This document shows, piece by piece, positions 1-12,400 of a DNA stretch of 64,000 nt. The notes beneath the pieces were generated by a model. That model saw nothing but the letters and a program-made list of their open reading frames with translations. It had not been told where the DNA came from and made no database searches. This DNA comes from Agarophyton chilense (Eukaryota > Rhodophyta > Florideophyceae > Gracilariales > Gracilariaceae). Made by a program: the position numbers and the translations under genes. Where the stretch lies: assembly GCA_030374765.1 (NCBI GenBank), contig JARGXX010000073.1:186001-250000 (forward strand), written 5' to 3'. Numbering within the stretch: position 1 is the first letter of the stretch; each line of letters starts with the position of its first letter.

Positions 1-319
1 CCTACTATCCTCTTACTCATCACACATGTCTACATATATCTCAATCCCAGTGGGTTGGTCATATCCAGCATAATTCTTTCTTTGACGCCTGTTTTCTTTA
101 TTGCTGGAACCATCCAAATCACTTTTTTTCTGCGTCCTTCGAACAATGTCAATCCGTGTTTGGTGAAAAACTTACAAATTTCGCCACAGGATTCAACCGC
201 TCGCGTTGAACTGTAAGCTTCTTCAAGGAAGAATAATAGTCACCATTGATTTTCAAAAGATCGTCTATCTTTGATAAGTTTGACACTAAAACATGATTCT
301 AAAGTTGGTTCAGATGCTT

Positions 320-976
320 TCATCTTCTCTCCGATGGAACATCTAGCACGTTTGTGGCATGAAGCAGGTTCAAGGACCCTCTCGGAGAATAAATCTGTAA
401 AATTACAGACGCTTTCCGTACACTAACCGAACTCGGATCATAGAAGTCGTATTCCTGCGTTTTGCGACCCAGTTTCCTCTTCGTAGTCTGATGATACATA
501 TCATATTTCATTTCTTTCAAATGAATTGTTTGCTTAATGAAACGAACAGGAATATCCGAAGTGGGAACTTCGTCCTCAACCAGTTAACTTCCCGATATGA
601 GGACGTCCTCTGCGAATTGTTCCTCTGCAAGTTGAGTCTCCCACGTCAGCAATAATGCCTGAAATGCCTGGCGTTCATCCCCTGGAGGATCAGTGCGTCG
701 GGCTTGATTCTTTGAAAGAGGTGCAGCATCCCTTATGATTCTGGTTTCCCATACATAAAGAAGGCGCAACATTTCTTGGCGCTGGGAAGCCCACATAAAA
801 GTCTTTCGGAGAGCTCTGTGTTGCGATCCATGTTCTTCGATATGCTTGGTGAGTTTCTTGAGGTCGTTGCGAAGGCGCCTCCGCGAGATCAAACTCGACT
901 TTTTGCGAAGTGTTTCTTCCGTACAACTAGAAAGGTTAAGGCTGTATTCATACCATTTGCTAGCACTACGAGTCAT
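320..976 (-). pseudogene. Hypothetical basic coiled-coil-like protein, broken frame
   Basis: Read from 976 down to 320 the frame stays open for about 218 codons except for one TAA at 584-586. The first part (130 codons) is rich in Arg, Lys, Glu and Leu and looks helical. The second part contains a run of Tyr/Asp residues. Further downstream, about 290 to 176 in another minus frame, there is more coding-like sequence ending at a good splice donor (GTAAGT, 175-170). The locus could therefore be a multi-exon gene rather than a pseudogene. I do not recognise the family. Shadows on the plus strand (776-1055) are not coding-like. Confidence 0.3.
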
Positions 977-1816
977 ACTAACTGTCGTTCATAGACTGCC
1001 AATTGCGTGCACCGTTTCGTCGTCCTGGCCAGGTTTCTCTTGTGGTGGGCTATAAATGACAGTACTGGACACAGATACACTACCTTTGGATTCAATTAAT
1101 TGAGAGTAGCCATTGATGCGTGAAGCGCTGACGCTGTTGTGGTTATCATATCTCTCAATATCGCTTTCTCATCATCACTGGATGAATGTTGCGAAGAATA
1201 CACCAGTACCAGGCTTTTTGCTCGCCAGGCTGTCAGTATGAGGTGCAGGACTGCGCTGTGTAAGATGGGAGGCTAGAAAATCTGCACTGCACAGCAAAAG
1301 GCCGGTGTTGGAGGAGTGTACGCACAAAGCGACAGAGACGTCTGATACGCTAGAGTCGTGGTATGAAATGGATGTGGAAGCCTCAATGAGATAGCGTTAA
1401 TAAAAGAGTTCTTCCATGATTAGTTGTGCAGTTGGGCAGCATCGCCGAGATGATGATCACAAGGTCGAAACTTCGTCAAAACGTTCCTGTTTTGGAAAGT
1501 GTGGTAACCCGAAATTATGAAATAGCTGATTTTCTTTGGAGCCAGAGGTTTGAAAAAGTGTTGCGCGATTTTTCAGTAAGGTTTTGAGTTAAAGGAAATA
1601 TGTGACCAACCACAACCATTCACTTCGTAATTACTATCAAGTGGTTTGCGATGCCGTGCTAATCGTTTTGGGAAATTTCAATGCGTGTAGAAGAAGCTTA
1701 CTACGCAGCGGCATGATTTACTGCTCAGCAGATCTAGTACTTCCTTGGCACCAAAAATTTGGAATGAGACGGTGCTTTCCCAACAATTTTTATGTTGCAG
1801 CCACTCATTTGGTAAT
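977..1816. other. Intergenic stretch without recognisable gene
   Basis: Only short open frames occur here, none with convincing composition. The right edge is the target site of the solo copia LTR. Confidence 0.4.
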
Positions 1817-2489
1817 TCACAACGTGAGCGCAGGTTAGGTAAAGGAAAAGGAAGAAGAGGGGGAAAAGACGAGAAGAAGAGAAAAATAAAAGAAGAGAAA
1901 CAAAGGAAGGTAGTCAGCCTTGACAATTTACTTCGATCGTTGGCGACCGTCATTGAAAACTATATCTACCTCGCACGCACTTCCACCGCCAGTGCTGACC
2001 GTCGGCGGGTCACCCACGTCTCACACCTTGCCACTGTGCGACGAGGAGTTGCGCGCCAAAACAATTTCAAACATGAAGCATATCAAATAAAAACTCAAAA
2101 AATCATCCAAAGTGGTGCGCCAGTGCCAACCACCCCGCGCAGCCCAGACTCGGCTGTTACGGCCAAACCTCGTATCCAGCCCACATTCGAACATTCTCTC
2201 CAACTGCATAGCCCGTGCTCCTTCAGTGCTCTCGTCCAATCAAATCGCTCCACTTGGGCCGAAGCCCCAACACGCCCCATTAGAACCAAACCACTTATCC
2301 ATACCACGTTGCATGAGGGCATTTGCAGTAGCCAATCAGATGGTCGTTTCACGTTGAGATTGAGATGAGGCGCATATGCGTTTTTCAGCGGAGGGTGCCC
2401 AAAGATGCCCATGCTTAAATCCACTTTTTGTTTTCCACTATTTCCAACACTCCAAAGGGCTTGGGGGCAGAGTCGACCAAACCTCAACA
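1817..2489 (-). mobile_element. Solo LTR of a Ty1/copia-type element
   Basis: This 673-bp block is the reverse complement of the LTR at 5656-6328, with the same length and only scattered substitutions by eye. It is flanked by a perfect 5-bp target duplication, GTAAT, at 1812-1816 and 2490-2494. No internal region or second LTR is attached, so it is a solo LTR left by LTR-LTR recombination. On its own strand it begins TGTTGAGG and ends near CACGTTGTGA, which is not the usual CA end. Long apparent frames across it on both strands are artefacts of LTR sequence. Confidence 0.85.
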
Positions 2490-2741
2490 GTAATCTGGAT
2501 ATCAATTTTTGTTTTCAAAATTGGGCATCTTTTGAAGCTTATGTTCTGTTAATCTTGTTACTCTGCATCAAGAGACTTCTCTGAAAACTGTTGTGCGAGT
2601 TTCATGAGACTGTGTCAGTTTTCGAGAGTGCAGTTACAAGTTCGAATCATGGTTACGTATTCTGCTTAGATCAATGGGAAGACATGTCGAGTTGGGGATG
2701 GGGTCATTAGATATCAGGCCACACACAGTTATATCAAGTAC

Positions 2742-3266
2742 ATGAAAGGAATTCACGCCATTTGTCGGAGTCCACCTTCTGTTGAATTGATGACGAAATA
2801 TGTCCCAGGAAAAGATCCTGAGGGAAGGAGACTCTGCACTACCTGTCCATCACATGAAAGAAAACTGGAAACCAATAGAAGCGCTCATGCTAGCGTGCAA
2901 GAAAAATTACTTTCCAATGCTGGAGTCCTCGAATCAGGATTTTTAAATGCTAACAAGAGACATGATGCTCAAACGTCGCGAGGCTGGAATTCTGATAGCT
3001 GTGGGGGTTCTGTTGGGCCTAAGTTGCAGAGCTCATCGACAATTATCATATCTCCACTTGTGCCAGAAACCATTACCTCACTTCGTTACGAAAAATTCCC
3101 GCCTCTGAAACACAAAATTTCAGTAAGAACTAGAGATTTGCAGAGCTCGGTTACTTCATCTACTACTCTTGGTAAGAAAGCACTGGAACTATATCAGCCT
3201 TTCTGTAATGATTCCTCTTTCGCATTGAGGAACTCCTCAACTTGTTCTGTGTTACAGATAGAATAG
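2742..3266 (+). CDS. Hypothetical ORF, 174 codons, unsupported function
   Basis: An open frame with mixed, Ser/Thr-rich composition begins at an ATG at 2742 and ends at TAG. It has no motif I can recognise. It may be chance, or it may be an upstream exon of the coding-like remnant at 3460-4160 on the same strand. The flanks 2495-2741 and 3267-3459 show nothing else. Confidence 0.15.
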   Translation: MKGIHAICRSPPSVELMTKYVPGKDPEGRRLCTTCPSHERKLETNRSAHASVQEKLLSNAGVLESGFLNANKRHDAQTSRGWNSDSCGGSVGPKLQSSSTIIISPLVPETITSLRYEKFPPLKHKISVRTRDLQSSVTSSTTLGKKALELYQPFCNDSSFALRNSSTCSVLQIE

Positions 3267-3459
3267 GGAAAAGGTACGCAGGGGCACAGCCAGAAAAAGA
3301 GATAAATATTATCGAAATGCCAGGAAACGTTATAGGCTGCGTAGATATCAGTAACCAAGGGTTGAACAGCCTGCTAGCATACATAACCCGGAAATTTTGA
3401 GGCACAGCGCTCTTGATAAGAATGAATGTTCGTAGAAGAGTGAAGGCTTATAAAAAGTA

Positions 3460-4160
3460 CAAATGGTGAAACTTGTCACTGAAATTACGCAGTACTACCA
3501 TTTGTTTACATGTAAGACCACTGATGGTGAGAAAAAGACTATTATATCATTTAAAAACACTAGAAATGGAGAGCGAAGAATTGGTGGTTCTCTTCCATTT
3601 AATGTTGGCACATTGGCTAAACGATGATTTACCCATACGAGCAGAATCGTTTGTAGTGGATAAGAAGGGTGGCTTCTTTGCCTATTTGTCATTCATTTCT
3701 GGGCATCAGTGGTCTTATCGGACTTCATGCTGACCAAGATGCGCTAGAACTTGTCTCTTTGGCAATCGATGGTCTCATATCACTACATGAGCATCTTGAG
3801 AACCAGGCGTCGAAATTTTCTATCAGAGGACTGATACAAGCGTATAGAGTGGTCATGGATGCTTGAAGAGATCTTCAAGGCGCTTCAGGGCATTCTCGAG
3901 ATCTGTTGATGGAAGCAAAGACACTGACTGGGTTAGAAGCAGACGGATTAGATATTCCAGGGGTTTGCGTGCAATTATATATTGCCGTTCTAGCTTTGCT
4001 GGATGACGGCAAATTTCCAATAGACTTTTAAAAGTTCTTACTCGTGTAACCATCGAGTCCAAATATGCGACAGAGGGGTCTCATGACGAATCTATTTCCA
4101 AAAAGTGCGTTTCTGAAGGCTGGCAAAGTTTCGTAAGAGATCGAGATCTGATTTGGTATT
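3460..4160 (+). pseudogene. Coding-like remnant of unknown protein
   Basis: Three linked stretches look like protein rather than noise. About 3463-3632 reads as a polar sequence with Lys/Thr and Gly. From 3669 to 4031 one frame runs through a single TGA at 3864-3866 and contains helix-like, Leu-rich sequence (residues such as DQDALELVSLAIDGLISLHE). A third stretch follows to about 4160 in a shifted frame and ends at TAA. The frame changes could be short introns or indels. I do not recognise the family. The remnant ends just before the copia fragment at 4303. Confidence 0.3.
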
Positions 4161-4302
4161 AATTGCGGTTTAGCACGACTGAAAAGATGTTATGAGACAT
4201 GTACACTGACAGATGTCTACCATAATTAGTGACTTAGGTGCGCGCAGAGGAAAAGGGCGAGATAGTGGCGATGAGGGCGAGTAAGCAGCGGGGTATGAAA
4301 TT

Positions 4303-5661
4303 GAAGTTAACCAAACATATGGTCAGGACTACGTGGAGACTTATGCACCAGTTGTTTCGTTCTCTTTGGTTCGCATATTCTTGTATCTGACGTTATGCTT
4401 GCGCATGTATGTGGTACAGGTGGATGTGAAGACTGCGTTTTTCAATGGCGAACTTCAGGAAGATGTGTGGATCATGTCACCTTGAGGTATACCTGGCGTG
4501 ACTTCACGATGCTTCAAATTGCTCAAGGCTGTCTATGGACTGAAGCAAGCGCACTTGGCATGGCACAATAAACTATGCAAGGATATGAAAAGCATATGTT
4601 TTGAAGAGTTACCGAGTGCACCTTGCGTGTTTCGCCGCCAAAACGAGAGCAATGAGGATGCGTTCGTGCTAGTTTATGTGGATGACTTGCTAATACTCAC
4701 AACTTCTGCCAAGGAACGTGATGCGATTTTGGAGGAGCTTAAGTCGTTTTACGAGCTGCGTGTGGTGGACGAAGTGAACTTGTACCTTGGCTTTGAATTC
4801 AAATGGACTTTAGATTCAGATGGTCGACCTGTGTCGCTGTATCTTGGTCAGTCACTGTACACGGAAAGCGTGTTGTGCCGTTTCGGGTTTCAGCGATCCA
4901 AGCCGGCATGCACCCCTATGGTAGAATCTTTTTTTACCGGGTTGACATCTGAGAAAGACAAATCCATCCAGGATACTCAGCTCTACCAGCAGATCATTTG
5001 ATCGCTTTTGTACTTGGCACTGAGAACTCGGTTGGATGTATTAGCACCCGTCCTAATCTTGGCTCGTTTTCAGAAATCGCCCACGGCCTACTGTCACAAG
5101 GCGGCAAAGCGGGTTCTTCGTTACCTTCGCGGTACAACTGGACATGGTGTGCACTATCATTCTGGCATGGTGAAACTGGAGGCGTACGTTGACTCTGACT
5201 ACGCTGCGGACACGCGTGATCGCAAGTCAATGTCTGGTTTCTTAGTGAAGCTTAGCAAAGCGACATGAATGTGGGGCGCAAGAAAACAGGCTTCGGTGGC
5301 GTTGTCTACCGGCGAAGCCGAGTATTATGCTTTCGCGCTTGCGTGTCAGGAGGTTATTTGGTTGAAGCGTGTGCTTAAGGAGATTGGATGGAAAGTGCAA
5401 GGTGCTGTGCCCATTCGTTCGGACAACCAGTGCGCCATTGAATGGGCAACTGGTGAACGCTGTCCGTCGGGTCGCGCTAAGCACATTGACGTTAAGTTGC
5501 ACTTCGTTTGGGAACTTATCAATGATAGTCACATCAATGTGACGTACGTTCCAAGTGAAGACAATGATGCAGACTTCTTAACTAAACCACTTGGCCCAGG
5601 TCTTCACAACAATAACGTGGACCGTGTTGGACTTGGCCGAGCAGTCGAGGAGGAGTGTTGA
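4303..5661 (+). pseudogene. Ty1/copia pol remnant: reverse transcriptase and RNase H
   Basis: One frame carries the copia reverse transcriptase from the ETYAPVV segment through DVKTAFFNGEL, VYGLKQ and the catalytic YVDD (about 4675-4686), then the RNase H with STGEAEYYA, SDNQCA and the terminal DADFLTK motif. gag, protease and integrase are missing: the element is truncated at its 5' side at about 4300. Three in-frame TGA codons interrupt it (4483, 4999, 5266) without any frameshift. The frame runs into the 3' LTR, preceded by a purine tract (GAGGAGGAG, 5647-5655) that would serve as the polypurine tract. Confidence 0.9.
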
Positions 5662-6328
5662 GGTTTGGTCGACTGTGCCCCCAAGCCCTTTGGAGTGTTG
5701 GAAATAGTGGAAAACAAAAAGTGGATTTAAGCATGGGCACTTTTGGGCACCCTCCGCGGAAAAACGCATATGCGCCTCATCTCAATCTCAACGTGAAACG
5801 GCCATCTAATTGGCTACTGCAAATGCCCTCATGCAACGTGGTATGGACAAGTGGTCTGGTTCTAATGGGGCGTGTTGGGGCTTCGGCCCAAGTGGAGCGA
5901 TTTGATTGGACGAGAGCGCTGAATGAGCACGGGCTCTGCAGTTGGAGAGAATGTGCGAATGTGGGCTGGAAACGGGGTTTGGCCGTAACAGCCGAATCTA
6001 GGCTGCGCGGGGTGGTTGGCACTGGCGCACCACTTTGGATGATTTTTTGAGTTTTTATTTGATATGCTTCATGTTTGAAATTGTTTTGGCGCGCAACTCC
6101 TCGTCGCACAGTGGCAAGGTGTGAGACGTGGTTGACCCGCCGACGGTCAGCACCGGCGGCGGAAGTGCGTGCGAGGTAGATATAGTTTTCAATGACGGTC
6201 GCCAACGATCGAAGTAAAGTGTCAAGGCTGACTACCTTCCTTTGTTTCTCTTCTTTTATTTTTCTCTTCTTCTCGTCTTTTCCCCCTCTTCTTACTTTTC
6301 CTTTACCTAACCTGCGCACACGTTGCGA
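5656..6328 (+). mobile_element. 3' LTR of the truncated copia element
   Basis: This 673-bp LTR starts TGTTGAGG directly after a purine-rich tract and aligns end to end with the inverted solo LTR at 1817-2489. The two sequences part after the common end near CGTTGCGA. The next five bases are GGTAT (6329-6333). The same pentamer occurs at 4292-4296, about 7 bp before the first recognisable pol codon, so it may be the target duplication of a 5'-truncated insertion, although five bases are weak evidence. Confidence 0.85.
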
Positions 6329-6431
6329 GGTATTTTCTGGTTTTCTCGCAAAAAATAAGGGGCGTGATATTTTTATGGTCCGCCAGAGTCGGCTCTAGAA
6401 TTGCTCTCACGGCTACCGTCGGGGATATAGA

Positions 6432-7742
6432 ATGGTGTCGAAGAGGAAGCGAGGGTCACCGGATGTGCGCGGAAAAAGCAAGTTCCAGCGCCCTAACGCC
6501 AATAGGGGGAGTGTAGGCGGCGACGGTGGTAGAGAAGGACCTTCGAGAAGCGGGCTAAGGATTTTGAGAGATGCAAGGGTGCGCGACTATGGAGTTTGTT
6601 TGGAGGAAACGGTAACCGAGGAGATTTCTCCGAATCCGAACATCAACAATAGCAGGAAAGAGACACGAAGACGAAACGTGGGCGTTGAGAAGTTACACGC
6701 AATGCAGGGCAAAAATCTTAAAGTTATGAGCGTGGGTACTATGCCAGGAAGACGTAGAGGTGGTCGGAAGGGTAGAGTTTCGCATACAAATGGTAAGGAA
6801 AGCTTCAAACCCAGTTGAGAAAGAGAGAACGCTCTTTGGGCCATGTGCATATGCAATAAATTAGAACATTTAGAAGGAAACAATAGGAAAAGGTGGTGAA
6901 GAACCATAAGGACAGTTGAGAAGCGGCGCGAACAAATCGGCACGGCGACAGGTGACACAGGTATGACGAAGAGGAGATTTGAGGCGAATGATAGCAATAT
7001 TTCAGCCTACAAAACCGAAGGAAACACGGGTAATGAGATCGAGAGGAGTTCTGGAGCTGGGACCAGACGCGCAGGGGTTTCACGTACTATCAAAGACGAA
7101 CAAAATGGGGCACCCGTTAGATTAGGAGAGAGGGTTGGGTACAAAACCTTGGTCTTCCTTCAGAACGGAAACATTCTCCCACTTCTTTCAACCTATGGGC
7201 TCCAAAACTGCACCAAAGCCGTTCTCTTCCTCGCCGTCCCCTCCCTTAACGCACCCCCCGAGGACGGTGTCACCCTCCTCAGTCCCCATTGTCTCACAAC
7301 TGCCACCGGCAAATGGGCTCCCGTACTCGCCAATCGCCTCAGTACTGCAGGCCTCACTTGTCATGTCGTCGACCAGCCCTCCTTCTCTAAAGCTTACTAC
7401 GAAAAACTCGTATGGATATCAGCTTTTAATCTCGTCGGCTCCTCTTATGGCTTTATCACAATGCACGAAGTTGCAGTACAACACCGCACAGTCGTTTCAA
7501 CCATAATGAAAGAGCTCCTCGCCATCGTTACATCCGAAACAGGAATCACCTACAATACAACAGAAACACTCCAAAAACTTCTGGCCCACGGAAAAACACT
7601 TACACAGTTCCCCACCTCGTTCTCAGACTTTGAGTTCCGGAACGTCTACTTCTACAACGTTTCTAACGCCCAAAAATCCATTGGAAACCGTGACCCCGCC
7701 CCTTTCCATACGAACTTCTTGAACGTCCTCCTCAATGGGTAG
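6432..7742 (+). pseudogene. Chimeric frame ending in oxidoreductase (ketopantoate-reductase-like) C-terminal domain
   Basis: A single frame of 437 codons carries TGA at 6816 and 6897. Its first part (to about 7130) is basic and Gly/Arg-rich and resembles in composition the start of the ORF at 17794; both contain ETVTEE. From about 7140 the sequence changes to a C-terminal domain like that of the plant/algal NAD(P)-binding oxidoreductases related to ketopantoate reductase: a LVFLQNG start, TATGKWAP, the helical core EKLVWISAFNLVG and the terminal QFPTSFSDFEFRNVYFY. The N-terminal Rossmann fold with its GxGxxG nucleotide site is absent, so reductase activity is not expected. Base composition also shifts at the junction, from purine-rich to C-rich. 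The family call comes from remembered patterns. Confidence 0.45.
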
Positions 7743-7875
7743 TACTTCATTCATATACCCCTTCCAATGAAAACAAGTCCTCCTTTCTAAAGCATATGTC
7801 CATCTCCTTCGCTGCCTCGATAAAGACTGCTATCCGCACGACACCAAGTCAGAATATATGAAACGATATTAAGAA

Positions 7876-9348
7876 TTGCTTCGTACATCACAAATCATCA
7901 CTACAACCATTCTTCATAAATCTTCCAACTTTGCAATTAACTCTGTACCCAATAACCGCTCCTACAGCCTATCAAAGGTTTTCATTCATAACAATTATTC
8001 ATACTCCGCAACAGAGATACGGCAACAACCTAACAACTACTTTGATCACTACATATATATATCCACCGATGACCACCCTACTTCATTGCGCTCAACATAC
8101 TGTATCCAGTCCCTCACAAATACCTTTCTACACAACACTCTCCTCTCCTTCTCAAGCATGCAGCGCTACGAAGCACGTCTTTCCCTACCCCCTGGTTCTT
8201 CTGTCCAATGCTCAGAAGCTGTGGATATTCTTCCACAACGAACGGTTATCACCATCGACGAAGTCCTTCAAATCAAACTTCCAACCACCCAGAATGTGGT
8301 CGAAGTCAGAGGGTTCCAGAATCATATCACCAACGAGCTCATGGACGAGATTGGTGACATTTGTACGACCACCAGGAGGCTCCCCACTCGCAACTCCCTA
8401 CAGCAGCAAGATACTCTGAAACAACTGTTCAAAGAGCGGTATCATATCGTTACCTATGTGCAGCGTACAAGGAAGACTAGCAAACCGGAACGCCTTTACT
8501 AAGATTTTCAGTTAGCAAACACTCTTCACATCGACCTTAACGTTCACAATCACACTAACTACACTCTTCGGAGTTATGGACCCAGCTCTGCAATATACGC
8601 TTCCATTCAGATTCAACTCTCTTCTTCGGTTCATTCTCATAACGCTATTGAGATGTTCTATCCAAAGCCTGCTACACGTTTTCATAATCGAAGGAGGCGT
8701 ACAATGTATAAACGCGTTATACGGGTCTCTACAAACTACGCCGTTCAATCCAAACCAGCGATATACCTGGAAGAAACGAGCCTTTCTGGAATTCGGGGCT
8801 CTACTCCTTACTCTACTCATCCCCCTCAACGCCATACTTTTCCTCGTTCCGTTCACCGCTTCATTCCAGTCAGCGGTACCCTTTCATCAGACGTGAAGAC
8901 AAATTGTATCGCCTTCTCCACAGGAGGGGCCGCAGTTAGCGCTTTGGCATATCTTCTCCAGCTTGTTTCTATATCCTTCTTTCCAGAGTCCTATCTTAAC
9001 ACAAAGTTCACAATGACCCCGGAACCACGGAGAACCTCTTTTATGAACCTCGTGCTTGGCGCCCTCTCCCACTCTTTTCAACAGGCTTTATTCATATCCA
9101 GTCCGGATGTAACCTTCCGACTACTCGGTATGAGGCTGTCGGCATGCACTTTCGCTGCACTCTCTTCAACCGCCTTCTCCACCTCTCGCATTGAGGGACC
9201 TGGTGTTCCTTTACTGCTTGGTAACACAGTGGATGTCGTAATCTTGATATATTCGACAGTTGTCAATCACTATGAAAAAGTGAAAGCAAGTGTTACTCTC
9301 ACGCGTTTCAATCCCGTTGTTCAGGAGTTTCTACTGAAAGACGACTGA
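7876..9348 (+). pseudogene. Unknown protein, long frame with one internal stop
   Basis: The frame is open from 7876 to 9348 except for TAA at 8500-8502 (about 490 codons). The N-terminal part is Ser/Thr/Tyr-rich. The C-terminal part has hydrophobic stretches (around 8925-8990 and 9200-9250) that could be membrane helices. A second hydrophobic frame overlaps at 8576-8896, so a frameshift near 8890 is also possible. It is convergent with the ParB/oxygenase gene, whose end lies 82 bp beyond. I cannot name the family. It could be a third gene of the neighbouring modification module or unrelated host DNA. Confidence 0.3.
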
Positions 9349-9429
9349 TCACTATTACAGGAAAAGGGGACTACTCCACATATTACCTCAAATTGTACTC
9401 TTTATTGTTCAATAGGTAACAGATACTAT

Positions 9430-12400
9430 CTAGTCGTCGTCGTCATCCATTATCATACCGCTGTCTTCATAGTCTCCATCTGTGTTAGCCGAGTTAAGAC
9501 CCATCCCAGGTTCATCATCCTCTTCTTCATATTACTCTTCCCCACTTTCAACAACTTCCATTTTATAATCTTCATCCAACTCCTCATCCTCATCTACCTG
9601 GACGTCTTCATTATCACCCTTGTTGGAATCATCCTCTTCGGACTTAGGCCGAAATGCTGGTTGCCTATGCACTGCGTCCGATAGCTTGTACCCATCCGGT
9701 ACCAAGTACATGTGATACCTCATGCAAACTTCCTTAACCAATGCATCCTCGTATCCAGCTCCAGCATGAAACACATCTCCTCTTCCAATAAAAATGGAGT
9801 ACGGCGGAATCCTGAACTTCCTCACTACCATCGTCCGAGACAGCCGCTTCAAGCTCCTGTTGTCGGGCACGTACATGTTATGTGACCTCTCTCAAACCCA
9901 AAGCATAAACGAACTCGCTCCTGACGCCATCATGAAGAACCCTGGAACCTCTCCGACGTTCTTCTCGGCATCGGTCAGTCCTCGAAAGTCCGTATGTAAC
10001 ACCTGCCTTGGACAGCCCTCCGCCGTACACAGCACTCGCCCCCCTGTTTCAGGGGCATAAATCCTCTTCTTCCCCGACCTGTTGTTACACAACCGAAGAG
10101 CGGCCGCAATCTGTCCAAACCTCGCATCCAACGATGCCCTTTTCCTCACCATTAAAACGTTGTTCTCGTCCCCCTCCACAAAATCCACAATCCCCACCTT
10201 CGTCGTAATGTACCGCCCAACTCCCTTTATTCTATCTCCAGCGTCTCTCTTCTCACCAGCGTTGATTATAGGGTCCCATTTCTTTCTATTCCCTTCAATC
10301 GTCAAGTCCGGCTGGTTCAAGAAATCCGTCTGAAAGAACTCTAGCAAAGTCCCAGTCACATCCCCATCGAAGTTTACCCCCCTCTTCTTCGCCTCATCCG
10401 CCGTCCCCTCGTCCGTGGCAAACTCTTCCAGCACACGAAATCCTTTCTCCATCAGCTCACTTCTCTTAGTCGCGAAGTACTCGCGGGCCAAGTCATCCCT
10501 CTCCATTGCTGCCATCCATATCGCTTGCTCTTCATTCACAGGGTGGTTCTTCGTCGGTAGAATCACCCCAAGAACCGGTTCTTTCTTGGAACCCAGTTCC
10601 TTGTGCCTGTTATGAGCAGCACGCCAATAAACCGCATGGTGCACACTTTTCAAGTCTTTTACCCTCAAGCACTCCGCCCTGTGCTTGTTCCGTAGGTAAA
10701 TCATCTGCATCCAGAGGTGCTGCTGCTTCACTCCATTTTCACCCGCCGGCCACTCGCTCGGAAGTGCATTCACCAAGTACACCCACGACATACCCGACAC
10801 CCCCGCATACGGTCCAGCCCTCTTCAGCCCCTTCGGAACACCCTCCGGATTATTGTCTTCGAAGCCACGCATTTGCACACCTTCCTCCTCTTCGTCCCCT
10901 ACAAATGCACCCTGCCCCCCGTCATCATCCAGTTCATCCTCACTCGATGAGAAAACATTGAGTACATGTTCCTTCAAGAAGCGCTTCAGCTCTTTCCTGC
11001 TCATCTTCTTGAACACATCCACCACGTCAGCCGGTATTTGAGCCGCAGATGTGCCCATCGTCTTTCTCCTCTTCCTCTTCCGCTTTAAAGGCTGTTCATA
11101 CTCGCGTTCATCATCACCAATGGCCACAGCCTTTCTCTTCCCCTTTCTCTGTCTAGGTTCCATCACCCTCTCACCCGCAGCATCCAGCCCGCGCTCAGTA
11201 CCTTTACTAGTTCGTGTGATGCGTCTGGGAACCACGGTTTCCTGGTGGGGTACAGACTCCCCAGCACTAGGCAAAGGAACATTCACAGAAGGTGGCACCT
11301 CCACCACATCCTTCTCCGCACTTGGGGACGCCAGACTCACTTTCAGACCGCCTTCAATCCGCCTTTGTGCGATTTTCATCCTCTTCGACACCAACCCCGG
11401 CCACAACCGCTCCGGACCACGGAGCTCCATCTTCGCCGTTTGCATGCAAAGGTACTCCCTTAAAGACACCTCGTTCTTTCCCATCACAATTGTGCCGTCT
11501 AGAACCTTCCCCGCCGTCAGACCCTTCTCCTTTCCCGCCCTTTCGCATAGTTGGAACATTCCTATGGCGCATTGGAAGAACTGCTTTCGCGTCTCCTGGA
11601 AACGTCCCATATTCCCCGTAGAACCCATCCTCACCATCACATGAAGCTTCAAACAACGGATTGCGAAACGGCATATTTCGTCTTCGAGTCCTAACAACAA
11701 GTCACTCGACACATGCGCAAGCGTTAGCACTGGACCCTCCTTGCATACGTTCTCAAAGAACTCCAGGAGACCTTCGCTCCTGACGAATTTCAACCCAAGA
11801 GTCGCATAGCGATACAAGTGGCGCAAGCTGTAGATTCCTATAGCTTCGCTCGTCTTCAGCGCCCCAGCTATCCGTGTCGGAGTAAGGTCAGCCAACTTGG
11901 TTCTCTTATCGTCAATCAAGTTGCAAATGAAGGACACTGTCGAATGAACCTTGTCGGCGAAACTCATCTTCAACACATTTGAACTCATTTCATTGAGTAC
12001 ATTACCAAGACCGAGCACTTCGTTCAGCGATAAAGGCTTCCGGTTCTTTCGTCTCCAAAGAACGACATCAAGAGACCGCACAATTTCCAACCACTTTCTC
12101 CCTTCAGAGGGATCATTCTTCAGATCTCGCAGTACCAAGACGCGGTGATGACCGTCAATGAGTATGACAGGCACCACTACCCTCCCATTGTGAACAATTT
12201 CACTGAAATCTAATTCCATTCCCCCGACGATGGCAACATCAAACGACCCTGCCGACGCAAGCCAGCCAAACGTTTTGCACTTTGCCATCGTCGCCGCCTT
12301 GTGTTCCGCATTCACACTTCTGACAGTCTTCTCGGGGATTTGTATGTCATCTATGTCCACAATCAAGCGGCACTGGTCATGGTCTGAAGCAGAGATCTTC

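Noticed and set aside
1745-2505. Long frames of 207 and 136 codons on both strands
   Set aside because: They lie entirely in the solo copia LTR and recur in the other LTR (5655-6319).
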